This document shows positions 23,858 through 37,846 of a DNA stretch of 64,000 nt, piece by piece. How positions within the stretch are numbered: position 1 is the first letter of the stretch; every line of letters begins with the position of its first letter. The notes beneath the pieces were generated by a model, which was not told the origin of the DNA, made no database searches, and saw nothing but the letters and a program-made list of their open reading frames with translations. The DNA is from Umbilicaria muhlenbergii. Its lineage: Eukaryota > Ascomycota > Lecanoromycetes > Umbilicariales > Umbilicariaceae. The DNA lies in assembly GCA_000611775.1 (NCBI GenBank), contig KK106981.1:6036312-6100311 (forward strand). The letters run 5' to 3'. The translations under genes and the position numbers were made by a program.

Positions 23858-25822
23858 ATGGTGTCACCCATCATCACCGTCGCCCCGCAGGCCCGCCTCT
23901 CCTACATCGCCCTTTCATCCATCGTGCGCTCCTTCTCCACCTCCGCAGCGCAAAGCTCCTCTTCGCAGTTCCACCGCTCCGACTTCACAAGCCAGCCGTT
24001 TACCGGAACCTATGAGCCGGGACAGCCCACCGGCGGGCCCCTCGGGGAGGCTTCCGTGTTCGGTGCGCCTCGATTGACTCCCAAGGTCCTGAAGCAGCAT
24101 CTGGATCAATTCGTCGTTGGCCAAGAGAGGGCGAAGAAGGTCTTAAGTGTGGCGGTGTACAATCACTTCCAGCGGATACAGGAATTGCAACGGCGGGAAG
24201 AGGAGGAGGAGGAGCTCTATCAGCAGCAGTTGCGCCGGGAGATGGGGGAGAGGCATCCCTTGGAGAGTGAGCAGATACATCGCCGGCTTAACTTGCTCAG
24301 CTGACAAGCATACAACTCTAGATGAGTATCCTGGCCAACAAAGCACCATTCCCCTCCACCCCCCTTCTCCCAATCTCGGCGCCCCTCCCATCTTCGACCC
24401 GACCCCCCTCACCCTCGAGAAAACCAACATCCTCCTCCTCGGCCCCTCCGGCGTCGGCAAGACCCTCATGGCCAAAACCCTCGCCCGCGTCCTCTCCGTC
24501 CCCTTCAGCATGTCCGACTGCACGCCCTTCACCCAAGCCGGCTACATCGGCGAAGACGCCGAAGTGTGCGTACAACGCCTCCTAGCAGCCTCGAACTACG
24601 ACGTCGCGCGCGCCGAACAAGGGATAATCTGTCTGGACGAAGTGGACAAGATCGCCACCGCGAAAGTAAGCCACGGCAAAGACGTCGGCGGCGAAGGCGT
24701 GCAACAAGCCCTCCTCAAAATCATCGAAGGCACAACCATCCAAGTACAAGCCAAACAAGAGAAATCCGCCCCCTCCCGCCCCTCCAACGGCAGCCCGCAC
24801 ACCAACTACCCAACCAACAGCCCCCTCTCCGGCGGCACCATGGGCGGCAGCACCTCCTCCAGCAGCAGCTCGTCCAGCGCCTCCAAAGGCGAAACCTACA
24901 ACGTCCGCACCGACAACATCCTCTTCATCTTCACCGGCGCCTTCGTGGGCCTCCAAAAAATAATCCTCGACCGCATCTCCAAAGGCAGCATCGGCTTCGG
25001 CTCCCCCCTGCGCTCCACAACCAACACGTCCAACCCCGACAACCCATTATCGCTGAAACCCGGCTCGGAAGAACGCCTCCTCTTCGAAAAACACCTCCCG
25101 TTCTTCACCCCCAACGACGCCGCCCCGACATCCTACAACCCGCTCGACCTGCTGCAGCCGTCGGACCTGCAAACCTACGGGCTGATCCCCGAACTCGTGG
25201 GGCGCATCCCCGTGTCGACTGCATTGGCGGCGCTGGACGAAGAGGCGCTGGTGCGGGTGCTGACGGAGCCGCGCAACAGTTTGATCCGGCAGTACGAGCA
25301 ATTGTTCCAGCTGAGCGGGGTTGAGCTGCGGTTCACGAGCGGGGCGTTGCGGGAGGTGGCGAGGAGTGCGGGGGGCATGGGGACGGGGGCGCGGGGGTTG
25401 CGCACTTGTGTGGAGAGGTTGTTGGGCGAGGCGATGTTTGAGGCCCCCGGTTTGTTGTCCTTTTTTCCCCTTTCCCCCGTTCCCATTGCCTCTTCCCGTA
25501 CCCCACCCTCGGAAAGTTCGTCTCGTCATCTGTTCGTACACCCTGGCTGACGTACTCGTCGTCGTGCGCACTAGGGTCTAGTATTAAATACATCCTCATC
25601 ACCGCGGCCGTCGCGTTGCGCAAGACGGCGCCGATTTATTTCGCAAGGGGGCAGCAGCATAAATTCCATAATCTCATCGCGGCGGAGGAAGAGGAGTGGG
25701 AGAAGATGAGGAGGGGGAAGGAGGAGCACGAGGGTCGTGGTGGGCAGGAGGAGAACGACGGGCAGGGGAGGGGCACCTTCGAGGAGTATCGGGAGAAGAG
25801 TAAGGCGGCGGGTGTGATGTGA
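23858..25822 (+). CDS. MCX1: Mitochondrial ClpX-type AAA+ unfoldase
   Basis: Exons 23858-24266, 24322-25449 and 25575-25822 join to 594 residues. The N-terminus looks like a mitochondrial presequence ([20 protein letters not shown]). The AAA+ core shows Walker [20 protein letters not shown], Walker [12 protein letters not shown], the ClpX pore-2/sensor region ([20 protein letters not shown]), sensor 1 ILFIFTGAF, the [10 protein letters not shown] segment, arginine-finger region ELVGRIPV and sensor 2 GARGLRT. The bacterial zinc-binding domain is absent, as in yeast Mcx1. A serine-rich insertion (about 45 residues near residue 290) interrupts the core after EGTTIQVQA. The third exon is needed for [14 protein letters not shown] and adds an E/G-rich tail. 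It acts in the mitochondrial matrix. Whether a ClpP partner exists cannot be judged here. Confidence 0.93.
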
Positions 25823-25880
25823 TGAGGCTTGGCGGTTGTGCTATGGGAGTTGGAGGGATTTGGAGTTTGGACTTGGACTT

Positions 25881-25904
25881 GGAGTGGGAGTGGGAGTGGG
25901 AGTG
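25881..25904 (+). repeat. Four-copy GGAGTG hexamer repeat
   Basis: GGAGTG is repeated four times in tandem, after two related TGGACT units. It lies between the convergent MCX1 and COX5 genes. The rest of 25823-26490 contains no gene that I can support. Confidence 0.7.
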
Positions 25905-26490
25905 TGAGGAAATTGGGATGCTGGGGGGTTGGACCTGTAGGGGCATGATAGTGATGATTGCTTCCTCACAGAGATGGAAGAAGTTATGGGAGGGGCGGTA
26001 TATCTTCTTTCAACATAACGGCGGTTTACATTCTCGGGCATTGGTTAAATTGCGCATCTTCATCTATTGGAACAAGGACGACAACGGTGGGGATTGGTGG
26101 GAGTCTATGGATCGGCATGATGAGCGCAGCATGGGAGAGGGCCAGCTGTGTATATAGCATAGCAATATATACGAGGCTCGTAAGAGAAGTCAAGTATGCG
26201 AATCCTGTTCAAAGAATCTTTCATGTATATCACCAATCTTATCGACATCGGCTATCACGACCACCAAAGAGTCATTCTCAACACTCGTATTCGATCTAAG
26301 TCTGTACAATGCATCGAATTACTGATACACCCCCAACCCTCCCTTTCCCCATCTGTCCATCTCCCCGTCTCCCCCTCGCACCCCACCGACAAAATAAGAT
26401 ATACCTAATTGTGACATGACGATTCCAGCCAACAGAGCAAGAGGAGTTTTTGTGATGGATCGCAGGAAAAACATCTACAGAGCAATCCAT

Positions 26491-27416
26491 CTAATGTGCG
26501 TCTCTCTTGGGGCCGCTCTGCACCATGCCTTTGCCCTTGTAGTTCTCGGACGAGACGCCGGTGATGGGTTCGGTGTTTTGGTTCTGTTACCGCAGTATCC
26601 ATCAGCAAGGTGATACCTCAACCTCCAGAGAACAAAGAAGATGTGTGGGCATGTGGAAAGGTATGCCCGTGGAACCAGATGGAAGCAAGCAGTCACGTAC
26701 CTTGAGGTATTCATTAGACATCTCCTGATACTCCTTCGTCATCGTCCCCGGTGCCGGTCGTGATTGCGAGTGGATGAGGTAGAAGAGAACGAAGGAGACG
26801 CCCACGCCGATCATAGTGTACGCGAAGATCTTCCTGCCCTCGCCGGGGGCGGGCAGAGCGCGAGGGCCGTGCGGGCCGAATGCGATCCAGTATGCTACGC
26901 ACCAGAACCCGTCAGCTTCTGTCTTGCTTCTGGTACTTCAACTCCAGCGTTGTAAGCATCGAGGACAACACGCGATCCCCCAAGCCAGCTCAACCTAACG
27001 AAACCAACACACAACAAGCATTCTCCATCCCCCGATTTCCCAACCCACCTCCCTTCCCATTCCCCACGCCTCACTCCCCACCCCCCGACAAAGCACAAAC
27101 AACAAACAACAAAGCAGAACCACCTACCAGCCTTCTTCTCCTGCAGCGTCAACTGATGCCAATCAACCTTCATCCGATCCCTCAACGCCATCCACAGATC
27201 CGCCTGTTCCTGCGGCGGCATCGCCTCCCACCTCTTCTCGATCCCCGCGAGCGTCGGGTTAGAAATAGCGTGAGCGTTCCTCTTCTGCCCTAGCAACACC
27301 GGAGCCAACTGCACACACACGGGAGTCGACGCCATCCGCAGCGGCGTGCGGAGAACGAAGGGGGAGCAACTGCTGCCGGTGCCGGTGGGCGCAGCCCGCG
27401 ACACGGAGCGAAGCAT
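26491..27416 (-). CDS. COX5: Cytochrome c oxidase subunit 5 (COX4 family)
   Basis: Exons 27416-27128, 26894-26701 and 26583-26491 join to 191 residues. This subunit of complex IV sits in the inner mitochondrial membrane and is nucleus-encoded (yeast Cox5a/b, mammalian COX4). Seen: a presequence with basic and hydroxyl residues (MLRSVSRAAPTG), the conserved block NPTLAGIEKRWEAM, then PPQEQADLW and DWHQLTLQEKKAAYWIAFGP, a single membrane span (MIGVGVSFVLFYLIH) and the C-terminal stretch NYKGKGMVQSGPKRDAH. The intron after KKA is about 230 bases, long for this window. The first Met at 27416 is preferred because it begins the presequence. It is tail-to-tail with MCX1 and on the same strand as ATP2. 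Confidence 0.93.
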
Positions 27417-28134
27417 TGCGGGCGTCGGAGTGGAGATTGGGAGTAACAGGTCGAGCGGTGCTGCCGAGGCGGGTTTGCGCTGTCGGCTGCAACGGAAGCT
27501 GCAGACAGCTGTGACGGTGGGTGCGGTGGGAGGTCGAATCAGTGGTCGTTGTGACGTTTGCTGCTGATCTTGACGTTGGAGCGAGGGAGCCGGGGGCTTC
27601 AGAATTCTGGAGCTTGCCGAGGGGGGGCTAGGCCGGATGGGGGTTGGGACATTATGGTTGGCGGATGCAAAGCTACGAGGGAGAGGATGAGGGAAAAAGA
27701 AAAGGGCGTGGGAGATGACGGCGGTAGACATTTGGAGTGGGAAGCTGTCATGTATCTGGACGGGTTCCTGCTTTACTGTTTGCGAGGATGTGACACTGAA
27801 ACACTGATCAAAGCCGTTACAGCGTGTAACACTGCTGCACTCGACTACACATTGGGTAATCGCCACCAATTCTCTCCGTAGCTGCGTTAGCGATTGACCG
27901 CGTGCGGTCGCACTGGATATAATTCCAACGGTCACGTTACATTTATATCATCGGTAAATGTAGACCAAGTTCTAATTCAGCTCGCATACAAGTAGAAAAT
28001 GGCATTGGTGTAAAAACGTGGAATTCTTACAGAGCTAATACAACTGCTGTGCCTGCCCTAACCGTCATCTCACCAGTCCACACCTACCTACGCTTTTCCT
28101 GTACATCTCCCCCCAAGTCCGTCTAATTAGACTA

Positions 28135-30197
<2,063 letters not shown>

Positions 30198-30985
30198 TGT
30201 GTTTGATGTGAAAGAGCAATGGACGATGAGAGTGGAGAGACTGACGGCGGCGGTGGGAGCTTGGTCAAGGTCGAGAGGAGGTGAGATGAGGTTCGCAAGT
30301 CGAATCGTTAGCGTGCCAAGCCTTATCGGAAGAACGCGCCGATGCTTCGACGTCCACCACCAACTCTGCTCATCGCTTTTTGCACACGTATGGTTTACAA
30401 TACGGTTGGTGGAACCTGGGCTTTTGGCTTGACAGTCATTCTATATGTTTTTAACAGAACGAATCAGGTTTGGCTATAAGCTTGAACCGTGCCAAACAAT
30501 CTGCAGCTCTCAGCTCTCGGCTCTGTAAAGCTCCTCTTCGTTACGGGATGATAGGCCTTCCAAGACTTCGTCCAGTTTCTTCCCAGCATTGCACACTTCC
30601 TACTAGCTCCCTTTCCATTGTTGAGGGTACTTCCAAAGACCTGCTCTCACTTATTGATCACCCCAATCAGATCTCCGTCACTGTCGACTGCACCATCGGC
30701 CTAGTTCAGACCACATACCAGAGACTCCGTTAGTGCCCCTTAGCAGATGCCATATCGAGCAGAGAGGAGGCAAATCTGCAACCGTAGAAGAACATGGCCT
30801 ACCGTCAAGCCCTTCGCTGATGCATCGCTGGAGATTGCGAGCGACGGTGGTAAAGTGCGTGGGGGTTGATGCATTTGGCCATTACCTTCTTTTAGGTATG
30901 CAAAAAATAACCGAATAAGCCAAGCGGGTCACTCGTTCAGGGAGGACCCAGCACTGCATGTCCTTGGTGGTATGGTCCTCACTAT
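30198..30985. other. ATP2 upstream region / 3' flank of the chromodomain gene
   Basis: About 0.8 kb with the presumed ATP2 promoter. An open frame at 30470-30733 has no recognisable content. Nothing else was seen. Confidence 0.4.
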
Positions 30986-33900
30986 CTACCCAGTCTGCTC
31001 CCCCTTCTCCGTGCCCTTTGCAGGTATTTTCCTCTTTTCCTCCACAATCCTATGAGCCTTGAAACACTCCTCCGGCGTCATGATCTCGAGCTGGAAAGAT
31101 AATCAACTTCGTTAGTAAATTCAATCTTTACTCAGTGATCCATTGGACCACTTGTTGGGCATAGAGGCACTTACATAACACCACTTTCGCGTCCAATCCT
31201 TCCTCATCTCATTGTCCTTATCAGCCGTAGATATGACGTGTAGCTTCCTGAAATACTCCAATTTCGTCCTTGCCCAGCCCGCAAACCACTCCACTAATCG
31301 CATATCGTTGCGCGTCATGCCGTCCGGGTCTTTCGCTTGTCTTCCAATGCCCACGTTGAGATCGTACCTGGACAATTCTTTCGAACAGACCATTGGTGCA
31401 TACTCGCTGGGTGACTGAAAATCGTCGTCTTCGTCCATCAGATCCATGGGTAGAAGCTTGTAGATGAGAGCATAGATCTCCACGTAAATCTTTCCTTCCC
31501 CAACGCTTCTATCTTCTATGATGCTCAGTATCCAGTCTCTAAATCTAGGTCTCATTGCCAGTTTCCACGTATTTGATGGTTTGTCCCTCAAGACAGAGCC
31601 TTGAAACCATTTCAATATGGTTAGAGCCTTTTGTGGATAGAGCAAGATAACCGAGTCCGTCAAGAGAAGAGCTGCTCCGTGTGGAAACAGGCGGATCAGT
31701 GTTTGTTCCGAGGGCGCCGCGTTCAAGTCGATGGCAAAGATGTTTATCGATTTCCGAAGAAGGCGAGCCAGACCAGGTATCAGGTGAAGAGTGTGAAAAT
31801 CGTCATGGATCTATCAAGTATAGTCAGTGAGTAGTTAGATGGATGTTCCTTTGGATTCGGAGAATCCACAAACCAGTACGACTCCGGCATTAACGTAATT
31901 GCAGAAGTAATCCCAGGCGCCAGGTGTGTTAGAACTGTATATGGTGGCATCGTTGGCCTCCAAAAATTTGACGGCCAGATCGTGTTCGTCCGCGTGGGAA
32001 TGTGGAAACAACAAGAAGAAGTTCTTTGAACTGTCGTCCGGCTGATGTGCGACTTGGGGAGTGAGTCGGCTGTATTCAATGTGGAATATGTTGCGGAACA
32101 TCGTGTTATAACCATGCTCTCCGTCTAGAATTGTCTGTTGCGGGTCTAAAGCTGCGAACTCCGGATCATCTTCTACCATATGAAGAACTGGAGTGCGCAT
32201 TACAAATCGCAGACACGCTTCCGTAGAACTCCCACCGGGAATACCATCAAGGAAGCTCCAAGCGCCAACACCAGTGGGGTAGATGACCATCATGAAATGC
32301 TTGGTGAAGAAAAGACCTCCAGCAGCGCGGATCTTCAAGTTCTCAGCCATCGCCTCCACAGCTGCAGCCGTATGTTGGAAACTGACGATGTGACCAGCTC
32401 CGAAGTAATGCAAGTCTCCCTGCTCGTCCACATGTCAGTGACTAACTTCTCGGCGAAGCAACGCAAGTACTATAATGTTGTAGCTTAGTGGAAGTATGAA
32501 TGGGAGTTTACCTCATGATAGAATGCTTTATAGTCCTCCGCGGTGCATATGTGCGTGAACCAGACATGCATCTGCCGAGGACCGACCTTGATACCCAACA
32601 GCAAGCGTTTCGACGGCTTGTCGAGGCCCCGGAATCGTACTTGAGCGACTTCTAGATAAGCGGAACCAATCTTAATCGTAGCAAAAACATCAGAGAAGTC
32701 TTGAACTCGGCCGTCGCTAAAGAAGTTCGCAGGTGCTGATGGCGGAGCGACTTCAACGGTAGTTGCGTCAGGGATGGCCATGCTTTGTAGCGACCCCGAT
32801 CTCTGGCCGGCAGTCTCGAAAGAGACAGACCTTTTTGTCGGTGCCTGAAGAACGTCGGGTGAGGAAAAATTCGAAGCAGGTGGTACACCATGGTCTTGAG
32901 ACGCATCCTGCGGCGGAGGCTCTGATGACATTGCGTAGTCAGGCACAGGTTCCAATGCCATCGTAGATTCAGGTTTATCATCGCTGTGTTGTAGCATTTT
33001 ACTCTCAGTTTCCGGAGACCAGGTTTCCGCACGGTCGATTGGCCCTGGAATATCAGTGACGCCGGCCAAATTCGAATCATTTATTAGTCTTTGTTCCTCC
33101 TCTCTGGCTAGGCGCTCTTGAATGAGTTGATAGGGAGTTTTGATCGGCTCGTGCATCTTGACCAGTTCCTGCGGCGATGGCAACTGGACGGAAGATTTGG
33201 CCTCTTTTGCAGCCTTGAGGTTGACGAATGTCAGATGTTTAGGGTCAGGAGCGGGCTCATTCCGACCAGCCTTCTCGTATCTCCTCTTGGTTGACAACTT
33301 GTTGAATGTCTCCGGCTTCGACCCACTTAAGCTAGGTTTACGTGGTTGCGGCTCTAATAACTTGCGTGACTTCACCTTCGCAGCCCAGTTACCGAGGACA
33401 GCCGCACCTGAGACTTTACGTCTGGCTTTGGGTCCTGATATCTTTGGACCGAGTCTTGCAGGGCCGTGACCTGCGGTACCCATTTGTGAGCTTTCTGGTT
33501 TCGGTGTCTTTTTGATGGCGGTGCCGGCATTCGACGCTGAGGTAGTGACCATTTTGCTAGGCAGTTTCGCTGTCGGGAGGGTGGCACGCTTTTTAATTGG
33601 CGGCCCTCTGTTCTCACTCTGGTTTGGGGAGTGCCTTTCAGAGCTGCCTCTCCTCACTGTCTTTTCTCCACGTGGTTTTGTTCTCCTTTGGATCCTTTTG
33701 TGCTTCTCGTTGAACGCCTTGGTGTGGAGGTCTTCCATCAATGAATCATCAGTCAATGCCTCATCGCTGCTGCCACCTGCAGGCTTGTTTGACTTTGGCT
33801 TCCTACGACTCCGGATGTCAGAGTCGCTATAGCGCGGATCATCATCATCTTCACTCTCATCATCCACGACAAAGTCTGGATACTCCGGTATTCTGACAGT

Positions 33901-34374
33901 GCCGCCTTGCTGAGAACCTTGCGCCCGACGCGGGCTATCAATTGCCGCCCTCACGGCCTCATCAGAAGATCCTTCAGACGTCTCCTTTGAAGTTATGGAG
34001 AGGCCGAGTCGACGTCTCTTTTTCCGTCGGCGTGCTTTCCGCAACTCAGTTGCCGCAATCCATGCTTCCACTCTGGCCTCTAAAGCATCGACATCATACG
34101 GCTTTTCGAGACCCCTGGCAATACGCATCTTGCGCGCTTGCCATAGATGGAGAGTGCCGTCGTCCTGAAAGTTGGATTCCGTCTCCCAGGTGCACCTCTC
34201 GTCTGGATAGCCCTCCCACTTGACAAGAAACTCTTTGATGCCGCCATTCATTCTCTCGGCGAGAACACCTTCCAACGGATACTCCTCGCGCGGCTCACTC
34301 GGTACTGTCGAATTGGTAGAGACGGTGTCATTGTCACTTCCCTCGGGAGAGCTGATATCGTCCACTTTTGACAT
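30986..34374 (-). CDS. Chromodomain protein with long C-terminal region (Chp1-like?)
   Basis: Exons 34374-32512, 32419-31874, 31810-31175 and 31090-30986 join to 1,049 residues. A chromodomain sits at about residues 33-80 (FLVKWEGYPDERCTWE, with the aromatic cage residues expected for methyl-lysine binding). A basic stretch follows (RKARRRKKRRRLG), then a long acidic/basic disordered region (DDESEDDDDPRYSDSDIRSR). From about residue 570 an ordered part begins (VFATIKIGSAYLEVAQVRF, LLLGIKVGPRQMHVWFTH). Later parts read AGHIVSFQHTAAAVEAMAEN, WDYFCNYVNAGVVL, then HDDFHTLHLIPGLARLL and WFAGWARTKLEYFRKLHV. This order recalls S. pombe Chp1, whose C-terminus has SPOC-like and PIN parts and which works in the RITS complex at heterochromatin. 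That match is from memory and unproven. A nuclear histone reader is the safe call. Confidence 0.8.
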
Positions 34375-35514
34375 ATTGCTGATAAGACGTTGTCGGCCCG
34401 CACCTCAAGGATCACAGGGTTGAAGTGGGATTATACAAAACCTCAATCTCGATTGTATTAAGATATATTCGCAAGAAAGAGTTTATCTAGGGCCGGTTGA
34501 GAGTAATCAAGTCTCCTTTTACACCTCGTTTCTTAATATGGAAAGAGGGCAACGCGAAGCTCTTCCATGAACAGATTTAGGAAATAAGGATTGTTAACAG
34601 TAGCGTGCTTCAGGAAGCTCCTTATATGCGACCACGAGCGAACGCTATGTGAAGGTGTGCCCCAATGTTGACGTATAAGATCCCCTTGCTTTCACTTTGA
34701 AGAATCTTAACGGGTCACACACGATGAGCGCAGCTGCAACGTGTACAACAGCAGAGGCAGTAAATGAGAGCTAGTATGATTCAGCGACAAAGTAACATCG
34801 TATCTAAAGAGATATCATGCGGTTTTGGATTTGTTGAATGTTTGAGGCCTTGCTCAAACGTGGACCAGAGGATCAATGATGGGATAGAGACGGCGTGTGG
34901 TCCAAGGGCCATTCGAATTGCGCGGTGTTCGTTTGAGATGTGACTTGCTTCACAGGAAGGATTGCAAGAGGCGCATGTTGTAATTTCAGCCAGTCATGCT
35001 AGTGGACGTCAAAGACTGATTATGTCGTAAATTGAAGCACGATCGCTGGTAGCATGGTAAAGCATCACTGGGCTTGTACACGCATCGCATCTGAGGTTCC
35101 TGCCATCAATCCAAAGCGGTTTCCTCTCTCTTCTTCAAGCCAGCAATGGTGAGAGGAGTGGCTCGAGTGGCGACCACTTGGACCTGCCGGCGGAGCTAGC
35201 CCTTCTTGGCACAAGCCTGCCTGGCCGCCTGAAGCACTTTCCATTCCCTTGTCAGCACTTACGGAGGACAGTAAGGTAGACAAACCTCCGACCCTCTTCC
35301 CACCCTTGTCCTCTTTGTGCGCCTCTTCACAGTAATATTCGCAGTACACGGCGCCTCTCAACGACCGTTTCACAAGCTGCAGCAGCCTCGTCGTTGTGCT
35401 TCCGTACCTCTGCATAGCTGTCCCTCCCGCGCCTGCGCCTGCGGCTAACCACACGAGCCTTGGTCCCTTGCTGCCTCCACACTATAGCACAATCCTCTCT
35501 CAACCACAAACAAC
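34375..35514. other. 1.1-kb divergent intergenic region
   Basis: This lies between the start of the chromodomain gene and the start of the Rab gene and presumably holds both promoters. The part nearest the Rab gene (about 35300-35510) is pyrimidine-rich. No gene or repeat was recognised. Confidence 0.4.
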
Positions 35515-36394
35515 ATGGCCAACGACGAGTATGACGTGAGTGCTGTCTACCACATGTTTTCCACTGGCCCGCTTTGCTGACATCTCCTTACACAGTTCCT
35601 CTTCAAAGGTATCCTGGCATCCAGGTCCCAAAGCATCATATGCCTACCATTACTGATCAAATCGACCCGTAGTGGTCCTTATCGGAGACTCCGGCGTCGG
35701 GAAATCCAACCTACTGAGTCGATTTACCCGCAACGAGTTCAACTTAGACTCCAAATCAACCATCGGCGTCGAATTCGCGACCCGCTCGATCCAAGTCGAC
35801 GCAAAGACCATCAAAGCCCAGATTTGGGATACCGCGGGTCAGGAGCGATACCGAGCCATCACATCCGCATATTACAGAGGTGCCGTAGGGGCGCTACTTG
35901 TCTACGATATCAGCAAGCACCAGACGTACGAGAATGTTACGAGGTGGCTGAAAGAGCTGAGGGACCACGCCGATGCAAATATCGTGATAATGTTGGTGGG
36001 GAACAAGAGCGATTTGAGACATCTGAGGGCTGTTCCTACAGAGGAGGCCAAACAGTTTGCGAGTACGGACCACATCTGCTATTACCTGAGCCTGGAATGA
36101 AAAGGGAATACTGATTGGCGTAGGCGAGAACAACCTATCGTTTATCGAGACTTCGGCTCTCGATGCAAGCAACGTCGAGCTCGCCTTTCAAAACATCCTG
36201 ACAGGTATGCCGAAGATACCTAAATTATTGACAGCGCCCTGCTGACCACACCACGACCAACAGAGATCTACCGTATCGTGTCAGACAAAGCCCTCCACAA
36301 CAACGATTCATCGCAAAACCCCATAACCGAGGGTAGGACGATCGCACTCACCAACCCCGTAGATTCGGAGAAAAAGTCGGGCAAGTGCTGTTGA
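35515..36394 (+). CDS. ypt3: Rab11/Ypt3-type small GTPase
   Basis: Exons 35515-35535, 35596-35608, 35673-36062, 36124-36204 and 36264-36394 join to 211 residues. It regulates exit from the trans-Golgi and recycling traffic to the growing tip (Ypt31/32 in budding yeast, Ypt3 in fission yeast). Seen: [20 protein letters not shown] typical of Rab11, P-loop GDSGVGKSN, switch I with [12 protein letters not shown], switch [38 protein letters not shown] (the SA motif) and a C-terminal CC for double geranylgeranylation (KSGKCC). The second exon has only 13 bases. The first intron falls right after the seventh codon. Confidence 0.95.
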
Positions 36395-37448
36395 GGATGG
36401 AAAGATGTTGAATTAAAGGCCGTACTCTCTTCTCGTGACGTGACAGTATGTCTTGGCGTCTGTCGAAACATTTGTGCGGATTGCTTGCAGCTTCACGGCG
36501 TCGGTGATACTCCTTGATAATCGAACCCATTGAATTTGTGCACCCCTTTCTCGTGCTTCATACAGACGGTGCGGCTGGCGAATCACGTTGCGCCGTGAAG
36601 TCCCCTCGGTGAAGCTGGTAGTCTCAGTGCCGCGCATATCTAGAACGAGGAACGTTTGTGGACATGCACTGGACAACAAAATAAGGTTTTCATAGGATCT
36701 CATCATAAAGCAATGTACTCGAGGACAAGAGGCAGAAGACGCCAAAGAAACGACAAATATCATAGAACAGCATTATCCATTAATAATAAACCACCTAGAT
36801 ACTATCTCAAATCCCTATGCAATAGCAGAGACCATTAATACTGACAGACGGTTGGGTGTCGTTGTGGAATAATCTTACCATAGATCCTTAGGGTAAATTC
36901 ACTACACAGGGCTGAGGAGGCCTTTTGCTAACAAGCGAACTGTCATTGAGGTCAACTCTGTACCCTCCTTCAGCGTCATACTTTATACCGCACAGCTCTT
37001 TTCAAGTCAGCTAAAAGGATACCTCCCGTTTGAATGCGTGCTGGTAGCAAGATTATTCCGCCTCTACATCATGTACCACCGAGAGCGGCCGGACAGGCTG
37101 AAACGTCGAGAAGTCTCTGCCGCAATCTCTTACCTCCAGTCTCTTACAATCTTTCTCTTGCCTCAATGCCTTGCGCCTGATTTTGCCTGCAGCATGTTAC
37201 ACTGCAGACTTACCATGCACCTTTATTGGATGCTGAGCCTGCGTAAAGGGGCTGTGGGTGGTCGAAGATCTTTTGCTTAAATCCCTCGTCCTCTCCTCCA
37301 CTGCTATGTTTTCCCTCTACTATTATTTGATCTTCAACGCCTTCCTCAGAAGAAGGTCCAGCAACTGTTGCACTTTCCTACATTAGGCGGCTGTAAAACC
37401 TGATATCAAGGAGAGCTATCTTACCTGGCACCAAAACATCTTCTGACA
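36395..37448. other. 1 kb without a recognisable gene
   Basis: This contains the 3' flank of the Rab gene and AT-richer sequence near 36660-36840. No domain-bearing frame, RNA gene or repeat was seen. Confidence 0.4.
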
Positions 37449-37790
37449 CCCATGGGGCTCTGCGGCGGAGTCGCCAGCTGGCACAGTACAAGCAGACCCG
37501 GATATTGCTGGCTTGGGAGTGAGTCTCTATGCTCTAATGACAAGGCACTGAACGGTACTCATACATCTGTGTAGGTGATCACTTCATTCATCGAAACAGC
37601 ACTCATCACTTTGCCCGCAATCGTTGTTGGATATTTCACTAGGTCTCTTCCCGAAACACTTTTCAACCGGGTTGACTTCTTGATCTTGGAACAGGCCGAG
37701 GCCGCAGGAAGGAGATTCGCAAAAGCCATTGGCCGGGGAAAATCATCAACTGCGGTCGAATCAGCCGCCATGCAAGCTGAGCAAGTGTGT
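37449..37790 (+). pseudogene. Probable 5' fragment of a fungal membrane-protein gene
   Basis: A frame ending at a donor after 37518 reads VQADPDIAGLG and splices (acceptor at 37574) to VITSFIETALITLPAIVVGY, then FNRVDFLILEQ and a charged helix. The DPDIAG(I/L)GV motif followed by a hydrophobic helix is, from memory, typical of the N-terminus of a family of fungal multi-span membrane proteins. Here only one span remains. The frame ends within about 100 codons of the motif, just before the 3' end of the opposite-strand gene at 37847, and a stop precedes the motif without a clear start codon. I read it as a remnant, but a small unrecognised gene is possible. Confidence 0.35.
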
Positions 37791-37846
37791 TGCTTTCATT
37801 CAAGGAACAGCTTTATACAAATATTTCTATACATCATTATACGTCT

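Noticed and set aside
24566-25324. 252-codon plus-strand R/H/P-rich open frame
   Set aside because: It is an alternative frame of the C-rich ClpX coding exon, with no domain.
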